This document shows, one piece after another, positions 17,377-25,082 of a stretch of DNA of 64,000 nt (position 1 is its first letter; each line of letters starts with the position of its first letter). The notes under the pieces were generated by a model. That model had not been told where the DNA came from, did no database searches, and saw only the letters and a program-made list of their open reading frames with translations. This stretch comes from Pseudomonas kermanshahensis. GTDB lineage: Bacteria > Pseudomonadota > Gammaproteobacteria > Pseudomonadales > Pseudomonadaceae. Location of the stretch: the NCBI RefSeq assembly GCF_014269205.2, contig NZ_JABWRY020000001.1:310001-374000 (forward strand), written 5' to 3'. The position numbers and the translations under genes were made by a program.

Positions 17377-17692
17377 GGCCTCTTCGCGGGGCAAGCCCGC
17401 TCCCACAGGTACTGCGCAAGCTTTGGGGTTTGTGCTGTTCCTGGGGCAGCGGGTACTGCGCAAGCTTTGGGGTTTGTGCTGTCCCTGGGGGAGTGGGTAC
17501 TGCGCAAGCTTTGGGGTTTGTACTGTCCCTGGGGGAGTGGGTACTGCGCAAGCTTTGGGGTTTGTACTGTTCCTGGGGCAGCGGGTACTGCGCAAGCTTT
17601 GGGGTTTGTGCTGTCCCTGGGGGAGTGGGTACTGCGCAAGCTTTGGGGTTTGTGCTGTTCCTGTGGGAGCGGGCTTGCCCCGCGAAGAGGCC
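17377..17692. repeat. REP/BIME element holding six 44-bp tandem repeats
   Basis: Outer arms 17377-17408 and 17661-17692 are perfect 32-bp inverted REP copies (GGCCTCTTCGCGGGGCAAGC ...). Between them a 44-bp unit starting ACTGCGCAAGCTTTGGGG repeats with exact period at 17411, 17455, 17499, 17543, 17587 and 17631. Units differ at a few positions (TGTGCTG or TGTACTG; CCTGGGGCAGCGG or CCTGGGGGAGTGG). The unit end is a decayed REP arm (compare CCTGTGGGAGCGGG), so the array seems to have grown by slippage from a BIME spacer. 44 is not a multiple of 3, so open frames here are accidental. Confidence 0.9.
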
Positions 17693-17863
17693 AGCACAGG
17701 CATAAGCATTTCTTCCCCGTAACCCCACCATCCGACCCTCCTATGCAACGCCGCGCGTTGGCGTAGAATGGTCGACTTTGTTCAATGACACCCCGTAAAC
17801 ACATCCCCCTGGCCCACTGCCGGGGCGTTGGTCGATGTCTTTACCTATTTAGAGGGCTTGGTT

Positions 17864-19531
17864 TTGGCTCAATACGTCTACACCATGCATCGGCTGAGCA
17901 AGGTCGTGCCGCCGAAGCGCGAAATTCTCAAGAACATCTCCCTGTCGTTCTTCCCAGGCGCCAAGATCGGCGTACTCGGCCTGAACGGCGCGGGTAAATC
18001 GACCCTGCTGCGCATCATGGCGGGCGTCGACAAGGAATTCGACGGCGAAGCCCGTCCGATGCCCGACATCAACGTCGGCTACCTGCCGCAGGAACCACAA
18101 CTCGACCCCGCCAAGACCGTGCGTGAAGTGGTCGAGGAAGCGGTCAGCGTGATCAAGGACGCCCAGGCTCGCCTGGACGAGGTCTACGCCGCCTACGCCG
18201 AACCCGACGCCGACTTCGACAAGCTGGCCGCCGAACAGGCCAAGCTCGAGTCGATCCTGCAGGCTGCCGACGGCCACAACCTCGAGCGCCAGCTGGACGT
18301 CGCCGCCGACGCCCTGCGCCTGCCGGCCTGGGACGCGAAAATCGAACACCTGTCCGGTGGTGAAAAGCGCCGTGTGGCCCTGTGCCGCCTGCTGCTGTCG
18401 GCCCCCGACATGCTGCTGCTCGACGAACCAACCAACCACCTGGACGCCGACTCGGTGGCCTGGCTGGAGCGCTTCCTGCACGACTTCCCGGGCACCGTGG
18501 TAGCGATTACCCACGACCGTTACTTCCTCGACAACGTCGCCGGCTGGATCCTCGAACTGGACCGCGGTGCCGGCATCCCGTACGAAGGCAACTACTCGGG
18601 CTGGCTGGAAGCCAAGTCGGACCGTCTGGCGCAGGAATCCAAGCAGCAGAGCGCCCACGAAAAGGCCATGAAAGAGGAACTGGAGTGGGTGCGTAAAGGC
18701 GCCAAGGCCCGCCAGTCCAAATCCAAGGCACGTCTGCAGCGCTTTGAAGAAATGCAGTCGCAAGAGTTCCAGAAGCGCAGCGAGACCAACGAGATCTACA
18801 TCCCGGCCGGCCCGCGCCTGGGTGACAAGGTCATCGAGTTCAAGAACGTTTCCAAAGGCTATGGCGATCGCGTGCTGATCGACAACCTGTCGTTCGCCAT
18901 GCCGAAGGGCGCCATTGTCGGCGTGATCGGCGGTAACGGCGCCGGTAAGTCGACCCTGTTCCGCATGCTGATGGGCAAGGAGCAGCCGGACTCGGGCAGC
19001 ATCGAAATCGGCGAAACCGTGCAACTGGCCTGCGTCGACCAAAGCCGCGAAGACCTGGACGGTTCCAAGACCGTGTTCCAGCAGATCTCCGACGGTTCCG
19101 ACCAGATCCGCATCGGCAACTACGAGATCCCGTCGCGCACCTACGTGGGCCGCTTCAACTTCAAGGGCGGCGACCAGCAGAAGTTCGTCAAGGACCTGTC
19201 CGGTGGTGAGCGTGGCCGTCTGCACCTGGCCCTGACCCTGAAGGAGGGCGGTAACGTCCTGCTGCTCGACGAACCGTCCAACGACCTCGACGTCGAAACC
19301 CTGCGTTCCCTGGAAGAAGCCCTGCTGGACTTCCCGGGCGCCGCCATTGTGATTTCCCACGACCGTTGGTTCCTGGACCGCGTGGCGACCCACATCCTGG
19401 CGTACGAAGACGACTCGAACGTGATGTTCTTCGAAGGCAACTACACCGAGTACGAAGCCGACCGCAAGAAGCGCCTCGGCGATGCTGCTGCCCAGCCGCA
19501 CCGCGTACGGCACAAGAAGCTGGCCCAGTGA
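17864..19531 (+). CDS. ettA: Energy-dependent translational throttle protein EttA (ABC-F)
   Basis: 555 residues from TTG at 17864 (reads [14 protein letters not shown]), with GAGGG 8 nt upstream; this gives the exact length and N-terminus of E. coli EttA. Two ABC domains are present: Walker [10 protein letters not shown] and GGNGAGKST, signatures [11 protein letters not shown] and [11 protein letters not shown], and the Walker B segments [11 protein letters not shown] and [11 protein letters not shown]. The P-site tRNA interaction motif lies in the charged linker ([19 protein letters not shown]). It binds the ribosomal E site and gates entry into elongation according to ATP/ADP level. Confidence 0.96.
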   Translation: MAQYVYTMHRLSKVVPPKREILKNISLSFFPGAKIGVLGLNGAGKSTLLRIMAGVDKEFDGEARPMPDINVGYLPQEPQLDPAKTVREVVEEAVSVIKDAQARLDEVYAAYAEPDADFDKLAAEQAKLESILQAADGHNLERQLDVAADALRLPAWDAKIEHLSGGEKRRVALCRLLLSAPDMLLLDEPTNHLDADSVAWLERFLHDFPGTVVAITHDRYFLDNVAGWILELDRGAGIPYEGNYSGWLEAKSDRLAQESKQQSAHEKAMKEELEWVRKGAKARQSKSKARLQRFEEMQSQEFQKRSETNEIYIPAGPRLGDKVIEFKNVSKGYGDRVLIDNLSFAMPKGAIVGVIGGNGAGKSTLFRMLMGKEQPDSGSIEIGETVQLACVDQSREDLDGSKTVFQQISDGSDQIRIGNYEIPSRTYVGRFNFKGGDQQKFVKDLSGGERGRLHLALTLKEGGNVLLLDEPSNDLDVETLRSLEEALLDFPGAAIVISHDRWFLDRVATHILAYEDDSNVMFFEGNYTEYEADRKKRLGDAAAQPHRVRHKKLAQ

Positions 19532-19551
19532 GCCGGTTTTAGCTGCACTAG

Positions 19552-19578
19552 AATGGGGCCCTTCGGGGCCCCATTTTT
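19552..19578 (+). terminator. Rho-independent terminator of ettA
   Basis: AATGGGGCCC, loop TTCG, GGGCCCCATT then TTT. A 10-bp stem with a UUCG tetraloop, 20 bases after the ettA stop. Confidence 0.9.
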
Positions 19579-19600
19579 GTGCCTGGCAGGCATCGGCGTT

Positions 19601-19695
19601 GGCCCCTTCGCGGGGCAAGCCCACTCCCACAGAATCACCCGCAATCTCAGCCTTGCACAGGCCTCTGTGGGAGCGGGCTTGCCCGCGAAGAGGCC
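19601..19695. repeat. REP/BIME pair between ettA and gdhA
   Basis: A left arm at 19601-19632 (CCCCTTCGCGGGGCAAGCCC) is inverted relative to the right arm at 19665-19695 (CTGTGGGAGCGGGCTTGCCC). The remaining 160 bases to gdhA are AT-rich (ATTTGTATACATTTATATAA region) and must hold the gdhA promoter. Confidence 0.8.
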
Positions 19696-19854
19696 GATCC
19701 TGCTAACAATATTTCTACTAATTTGTATACATTTATATAAAACGCACCAAATAATTTCAAAAAAACGACATTACGCCCTGTTCTCGTGCGATTGCTTCTT
19801 GGTACATTCGAAAAAAAACCAATAAGTCCAATCCCTCTTGGTGAGATGTCTACC

Positions 19855-21195
19855 ATGATCGAATCTGTCGACAATTTCCTCGCGCGCCTTAAGCAACGCG
19901 ATCCTGCCCAGCCTGAATTCCACCAGGCGGTGGAAGAAGTCTTACGTACCCTGTGGCCGTTCCTCGAAGCCAACCCTCATTACCTGCAGGCCGGTATCCT
20001 GGAGCGCATGGTCGAGCCTGAGCGCGCGGTGCTGTTCCGTGTTTCGTGGGTCGATGACCAAGGCAAGGTCCAGGTCAACCGCGGCTACCGCATCCAAATG
20101 AGCAGCGCCATCGGCCCGTACAAGGGCGGCCTGCGCTTCCACCCGTCGGTGAACCTGAGCGTGCTCAAGTTCCTGGCCTTCGAGCAGGTGTTCAAAAACT
20201 CCCTGACCTCGCTGCCCATGGGTGGCGGTAAAGGCGGCTCGGACTTCGACCCCAAGGGCAAGAGCGATGCGGAAGTGATGCGCTTCTGCCAGGCGTTCAT
20301 GAGCGAGCTGTACCGCCACATCGGCGCCGACCTCGACGTACCGGCCGGTGACATCGGGGTGGGCGCGCGCGAAATCGGCTTCATGTTCGGCCAGTACAAG
20401 CGCCTGGCCAACCAGTTCACCTCGGTGCTGACCGGCAAGGGCATGACCTATGGCGGCAGCCTGATTCGCCCGGAAGCCACCGGCTACGGCTGCGTCTACT
20501 TCGCTGAAGAAATGCTCAAGCGCCGTGACCTGCGCATCGATGGCCGTCGCGTGGCCATTTCTGGGTCCGGCAACGTGGCCCAGTATGCTGCGCGCAAGGT
20601 CATGGACCTGGGCGGCAAGGTCATCTCGCTGTCTGATTCCGAAGGCACCCTGTACGCCGAAGCCGGCCTCAGCGACGCCCAGTGGGACGCCGTGATGGAG
20701 CTGAAAAACGTCAAACGTGGCCGCCTCAGCACGCTGGCGGGCGAGTTCGGCCTTGAGTTCCGCAAGGGCCAGACCCCGTGGAGCCTGCCGTGCGACATCG
20801 CCCTGCCGTGCGCCACGCAGAACGAGCTGGACACCGAAGACGCCCGCACCCTGCTGCGCAATGGCTGCTTCTGCGTCGCCGAAGGTGCCAACATGCCGAC
20901 CACCCTTGAGGCGGTGGATATCTTCCTCGAGGCAGGCATCCTGTACGCGCCGGGCAAGGCATCCAACGCCGGTGGCGTGGCCGTGTCGGGCCTGGAAATG
21001 TCGCAGAACGCCATGCGCCTGCTGTGGACGGCCGGTGAAGTGGACAGCAAGCTGCACAACATCATGCAGTCGATCCACCATGCCTGTGTTCACTATGGTG
21101 AAGAGGCGGATGGCACGATCAACTACGTCAAGGGCGCGAACATCGCCGGCTTTGTGAAAGTGGCTGATGCCATGCTGGCGCAGGGCGTGGTCTGA
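19855..21195 (+). CDS. gdhA: NADP-specific glutamate dehydrogenase
   Basis: 446 residues from ATG at 19855 (MIESVDNFLARLKQRDP). An ATG three codons earlier lies too close to the GGTGAG site. Motifs include GPYKGGLRFHPSVN, PMGGGKGGSDFDPKGKSD with the catalytic lysine, and the NADP fold AISGSGNVAQYAA. Length matches E. coli GdhA (447). It aminates 2-oxoglutarate with NADPH for ammonium assimilation. It stands alone between REP clusters behind an AT-rich promoter region. Confidence 0.96.
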   Translation: MIESVDNFLARLKQRDPAQPEFHQAVEEVLRTLWPFLEANPHYLQAGILERMVEPERAVLFRVSWVDDQGKVQVNRGYRIQMSSAIGPYKGGLRFHPSVNLSVLKFLAFEQVFKNSLTSLPMGGGKGGSDFDPKGKSDAEVMRFCQAFMSELYRHIGADLDVPAGDIGVGAREIGFMFGQYKRLANQFTSVLTGKGMTYGGSLIRPEATGYGCVYFAEEMLKRRDLRIDGRRVAISGSGNVAQYAARKVMDLGGKVISLSDSEGTLYAEAGLSDAQWDAVMELKNVKRGRLSTLAGEFGLEFRKGQTPWSLPCDIALPCATQNELDTEDARTLLRNGCFCVAEGANMPTTLEAVDIFLEAGILYAPGKASNAGGVAVSGLEMSQNAMRLLWTAGEVDSKLHNIMQSIHHACVHYGEEADGTINYVKGANIAGFVKVADAMLAQGVV

Positions 21196-21204
21196 TCAGT
21201 CAGT

Positions 21205-21405
21205 AAGGGGCCGCTTTGCGGCCCAATCGCTGGCAAGCCAGCTCCCACAGGTCAAGTACAAGCCTCAAGGCAGCGCTGTACCTGTGGGAGCAACTGTCTT
21301 GTGGTGCTTGTTCTGGCCTCATCGCTGGCAAGCCAGCTCCCACAGGTGCGGCGCTAGCCTTGGAGGCTACACGGTTCGGGTGGGAGCCGGCTTGCCGGCG
21401 ATTGG
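21205..21405. repeat. REP cluster, including a 120-bp segment repeated at 28059
   Basis: Alternating arms of the form AATCGCTGGCAAGCCAGCTC and GAGCCGGCTTGCCGGCGATT. Bases 21286-21405 are about 97% identical (4 mismatches) to 28059-28178. It lies between gdhA and the convergent Gre-like gene. Confidence 0.85.
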
Positions 21406-21408
21406 CCC

Positions 21409-21906
21409 TCAAGCCTCACCTCCTATGTCGACCACCTCGATCATCTGATCCCCCACCGGCCGTCGCCACACCACTTCATCCCCAGGCCCCGCGCCCAGCA
21501 ATGCCCGCCCCAGCGGCGAGCCCCAGTTGATCAACCCGTGGCCCGCATCGGCCTGATCTTCCCCCACCAGCTGCACCTCATGCATCTGGCCCTGCTCATC
21601 CACAAAGCTCACCCGGCTGCCGATCTGCACCTTGTCCCGCGAGGTAGCGGCTGGCACCACCTGGGCACTCTGCACCCGTGCGCTGAAGTAGCGCAGGTCG
21701 CGCTCGGCATCGGCCAGGCGCTGCTTGTCGGCACGCTCGCCCTGGGCCTGCAACTGGCTGCGCAATGTATTGAGTTCGGCTACCCGCTGCTGCAATTGCG
21801 CCAGGCCACTGGCCGTGACGTAGTTGGGCTGCTCGCTCACCCGTCGCTCAACCGGTTGGTCGGCCTGGGCGGCAGCTTGGTCTTCGTTGACGAACGCTCG
21901 GCTCAT
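21409..21906 (-). CDS. GreA/GreB-family transcription factor
   Basis: 165 residues from ATG at 21906 (MSRAFVNEDQAAAQADQPVE) with AGGAGG 6-7 nt upstream. A coiled-coil N-terminal part (YVTASGLAQLQQRVAELNTL) is followed by the globular domain (KVQIGSRVSFVDEQGQMHEV, INWGSPLGRALLGAGPGDEV). This matches GreB-like factors that bind the RNA polymerase secondary channel and rescue stalled complexes. The DE pair expected at the coiled-coil tip is not obvious, so cleavage activity is uncertain. It is the last gene of a minus-strand run. Confidence 0.8.
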   Translation of the reverse strand: MSRAFVNEDQAAAQADQPVERRVSEQPNYVTASGLAQLQQRVAELNTLRSQLQAQGERADKQRLADAERDLRYFSARVQSAQVVPAATSRDKVQIGSRVSFVDEQGQMHEVQLVGEDQADAGHGLINWGSPLGRALLGAGPGDEVVWRRPVGDQMIEVVDIGGEA

Positions 21907-21972
21907 ACTGGCCTCCTTGTGCAGGAGACCATGATGGCAGGCCGCCGGTTTCAAGGGATGTCAGTTTGCGAC

Positions 21973-22329
21973 CTAGTCGTGGCGATAGGCCCGTGCGGCA
22001 TCGCGGTCCTTCTCGTGCTCCCAGTCACGGTCGCGTTGGTCCCAGTAGCGGTCACGGTATTGACGCTGCTCTTCGCTGTTCTGCAGGGCGTGGCATTGGC
22101 GAAAACCATCGTCCCAACCGCTTTCGTACTGGCGATTGTGCAGGTAGCGCGGCACGTCCTTGCGGAAGTCCCCGGCCATCGCCCCGGCCGCCTGCCGGCC
22201 GCTGCTGCAGCCATCCTGGAAGCCATCGGCGTAGGCGGGGGGGTAACCGTGGTCGAGCATCTGTTCGTGGGTGGTTTCGCACCCTGACAGCAAAAAGGCA
22301 ACGCACAGGCCTAACCAGTACCGCGACAT
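21973..22329 (-). CDS. Small lipoprotein, unknown function
   Basis: 118 residues from ATG at 22329 (MSRYWLGLCVAFLLSGCETT) with GGAGGG 10 nt upstream. LLSGC is a lipobox with the lipidated cysteine at residue 17. The mature part is highly charged and rich in Arg, Asp, Gln and Tyr (RDRYWDQRDRDWEHEKDRD). It is probably anchored to the outer membrane. The family is Pseudomonas-restricted as far as I can tell. Confidence 0.72.
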   Translation of the reverse strand: MSRYWLGLCVAFLLSGCETTHEQMLDHGYPPAYADGFQDGCSSGRQAAGAMAGDFRKDVPRYLHNRQYESGWDDGFRQCHALQNSEEQRQYRDRYWDQRDRDWEHEKDRDAARAYRHD

Positions 22330-22407
22330 GAACACTAGACCCTCCAATTGATGCTGGAGAGTCTAGGGGGCGATTTGTCGGTGAGCTGTCAAAACAGTGT
22401 CAAAGAG

Positions 22408-24261
22408 TCAGTAGTGGTACCACTTCAGCTCCAGCATCACCTCGTTCTGCGCCGTCGCCAAGTGGCTGAATTCGCGCGAGGCACTTAACCGCAGGCCCAG
22501 GTTGCGGCTGATCTCCCATTGTTGATTCAGGCTCACGCTGCGCCGCACTTCGCCATTGGTGAAGAAGTCGCCCTTCGCCTCCAGTGTCATGTTGCCCAGC
22601 CCGTTGCGCCAGAGCAGGCCGCCGTTGAACCCGGCTGCCGGGGAGATGAACTCGGCAAAATCATTGTGGTGTTCGACCCGTACCGTGCCCAGGGCGAAGC
22701 CCAGCAGTTCGTCGGCCAGTTGCCAGGTGCCGCCAGCGCCGCCATTCACATGGCTGACCAGCACTTCGTCGTCATGCTTGCCCGGCACCCGTTCCAGGCC
22801 ACCGGTCACCTGCCATGACCATGGTTTGAGCAGCGCATTGCGGGGTGTCAGCGAGCGGATGGTGGCAAGGTCCAGGCGCTGCACCTGCCAGTCGTTGCCT
22901 TCGTACTGGCGGACTTTCAGCTGCAGAATCTCGATTTGCGCGCCCAGCGGGAAGCCATAGGCGTTGTCGTTGAGGTCGTGATATGCCATGCGCAGGCCGT
23001 ACTCGGCGTAGGCGCGGTCTTCCCGCGTGCCGACACCCAGCTGCCAGGTGCGTGAGTCATGGCCATCCTCGGGCAACCCCGGGCGCTCGATTTGCAGCGC
23101 CGGCGGCGGGTTGCGGTTGATTGCGCGCAGCAGCTCGAAGCTGCGCGTTGCCTGGCGTGGGTCGCGTTGCTGGCCATTGGCGCGGTAACGCTCCAGGCGG
23201 TAGGCGGCGTCCTGAACCAGCGCTTGGCGCTCGCGGGGCAGGGCAGTGAACCCAGGGCTTTGCAGCTGTGCGGTATCGGCGCTGACAGCCAGCACCTGCT
23301 GCTTTTCGTGAGGGTCAAGCGGCTCGGCGCGGGCCAGCAGTTCGCGCTCGCGCGAAGGCCGGTAGTTGACGCTGGACACCAGGCCAGACTGGCGCACTGC
23401 CTTGACCGTGTCGGTAGGGATGGCGGTCAGCGGGAACTGCGACGTCAAATCCAGGCCTGGCCGCGCCACCTGCAGCAGTTCGAGCAGGCGGTACGAGCAG
23501 TTCTCGTCGAAGAAGAAATAGTCGAACTGGATCTGCTTCAGCTCCCACACATGCTCGACCATGCGCCCGGTCTCTTGCGGGGTGAGGTCCAGCTGGTACT
23601 CCCACAGGTCGCGGTTTTCCAGGCTGCGGTACTCGGACAGCTTCTCTTGGTAGGGCATCAGCGCGAACAGGCCTGGGTAGCCGCCCATCAGGCCTTTCCA
23701 GGCATACAGGATGCTGTTGTCGCTGCCTTCGATGTAGGCGCCGAAGTTGATCGCGTAGCTCAGCAGCGTGGTGTCGTCGCTGTGGGTGTTGGACTGGTCG
23801 ATGCGCAGCAAGGTGTGGCCGAACATCGACGAAGGGCTGTTCAGGTAGGCCGCCGGAAAAATCAGCGCGGCGCTGTGCGGGTCGATCGAGGTGTACCAGG
23901 TCTTGAATTCCTGGCAGTCGGGCTGTGGCAGGTCGGTCAGCCCCAGTTGCTCCTTGAGCCAGCGGGTACGCGCCGGGAAAACGCACTGGGCATGCTTGTC
24001 GCCCAGGCTGGCGGGCGCATACAACGCCTGCACCGTGGCCCGCAGCTCTTGGTCCGGGTGGTGCGCGCCATCGTCGGCGAGAAAGAACTGGGTATCGTCC
24101 ACATAGCTGCGCCAACCACCCAGCTTGGCGGTTTCGTAATGGCCCAGGGCGATCCAGTAGGGGTTATTGGCCAATTGCTGAAGACGGCCTTCATCCAGCG
24201 CAGGCGCAGCATGAACAGGGGCGCAGGCACACAGCGCCAGGTAAGCGAGGCGTTTGAGCAT
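22408..24261 (-). CDS. DUF4105 (Lnb-like) periplasmic/outer-membrane protein
   Basis: 617 residues from ATG at 24261 (MLKRLAYLALCACAPVHAAP). A signal peptide is followed by a DUF4105 domain with conserved FPAAYLNSPSSMFGHTLLRI, SYAINFGAY, FDYFFFDENCSYRLLELLQV. The His and Cys in these motifs resemble those of papain-like NlpC/P60 enzymes, and the domain is named after Bifidobacterium lacto-N-biosidase; its function is unknown. The C-terminal third looks like outer-membrane beta strands. It is preceded on the same strand by the DUF3015 gene with a 76-nt gap, so they are likely one operon. Confidence 0.8.
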   Translation of the reverse strand: MLKRLAYLALCACAPVHAAPALDEGRLQQLANNPYWIALGHYETAKLGGWRSYVDDTQFFLADDGAHHPDQELRATVQALYAPASLGDKHAQCVFPARTRWLKEQLGLTDLPQPDCQEFKTWYTSIDPHSAALIFPAAYLNSPSSMFGHTLLRIDQSNTHSDDTTLLSYAINFGAYIEGSDNSILYAWKGLMGGYPGLFALMPYQEKLSEYRSLENRDLWEYQLDLTPQETGRMVEHVWELKQIQFDYFFFDENCSYRLLELLQVARPGLDLTSQFPLTAIPTDTVKAVRQSGLVSSVNYRPSRERELLARAEPLDPHEKQQVLAVSADTAQLQSPGFTALPRERQALVQDAAYRLERYRANGQQRDPRQATRSFELLRAINRNPPPALQIERPGLPEDGHDSRTWQLGVGTREDRAYAEYGLRMAYHDLNDNAYGFPLGAQIEILQLKVRQYEGNDWQVQRLDLATIRSLTPRNALLKPWSWQVTGGLERVPGKHDDEVLVSHVNGGAGGTWQLADELLGFALGTVRVEHHNDFAEFISPAAGFNGGLLWRNGLGNMTLEAKGDFFTNGEVRRSVSLNQQWEISRNLGLRLSASREFSHLATAQNEVMLELKWYHY

Positions 24262-24337
24262 ATCGGGCAACTACTTCTTCACGATGCCGAAAGAAAGGGC
24301 GAAACCCGCCCCGGTAAGGGGGCGGGGGATGCTGCGC

Positions 24338-24826
24338 TTACGCCTCGGTGGCGTATTTGGCCAGGCGTGGGTCGTTCTTCAGCACAGCCAGGGTATTGCT
24401 GTGCACGGTTTCGGCCGTCACGTCGGCGCTGCTGAAGATCTGGCTGAAGTGCTGGTGGGTGACCGACTCGAAGTAAGTACGGTCTTCCGGCGCTACGCCC
24501 AGTACCACGGCATAGGTGGTCAGCGCCTCGCCTTTGCCCATGGCCATGTCTTCGGACAGTTCGTTCATCATGCCATTCATGGCAAACCACGACTTGCCGC
24601 CATAGGTCAGCGAAGCCTTGGTGGAGCAGCCGTTGGTGCCGGAGGTCATGCCGAAGGTGGCGTTACCAGAGGTGCCGTTGGTGGTGGAAGCCAGGAAGTG
24701 AGCCGGCGTACCGCGTTGGCCTTCGAACAGCATGTTGCCCCAGCCGCAGTTCGGGCCGCCTGGCGCTTCAGCCATGGCATTGAGGGAGACCACGGTGAAC
24801 AGAGTACCCAGAAGAATCCGTTTCAT
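24338..24826 (-). CDS. DUF3015 periplasmic protein
   Basis: 162 residues, MKRILLGTLFTVVSLNAMAE, with a signal peptide cleaved after AMA. The mature protein shows GPNCGWGNMLFEGQRG and FGMTSGTNGCS, typical of DUF3015. Two cysteines could form a disulfide. It is first in the operon with the DUF4105 gene; both are exported, so a shared envelope role is plausible. It is transcribed divergently from the Lon-like protease. Confidence 0.82.
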   Translation of the reverse strand: MKRILLGTLFTVVSLNAMAEAPGGPNCGWGNMLFEGQRGTPAHFLASTTNGTSGNATFGMTSGTNGCSTKASLTYGGKSWFAMNGMMNELSEDMAMGKGEALTTYAVVLGVAPEDRTYFESVTHQHFSQIFSSADVTAETVHSNTLAVLKNDPRLAKYATEA

Positions 24827-25082
24827 AGCATTTGTTCTCTATTTGTCTTAAACCAAGGGTCAGGGTTTCTGGCAACTCGCTTGCCAGGTCGGGAAAGCTT
24901 TTCACCCACCCGCGCAGCTTGGAGTTTAGGCACGATCTAAAGGTTGCGTTGTTGATTGCGAAAAATTTGCCTGGAGGCCTGTGTTATCGCGACTGCGACA
25001 TAAAGTCCCGGTGAGCCTTGCAAGGCGCGCGCGGGCAGCGCCAGAATGCTCCGTATCCGCCCCGCCGAAGTAAGGAAACCCA

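Noticed and set aside
17409..17674. CRISPR array
   Set aside because: The 44-bp units are contiguous without unique spacers and there are no cas genes; the units derive from REP sequence.
17315..17804. Several long open frames in both strands across the 44-bp repeats
   Set aside because: They exist because the repeat lacks stops in several frames; a period not divisible by 3 cycles the frame, and no start signals are present.
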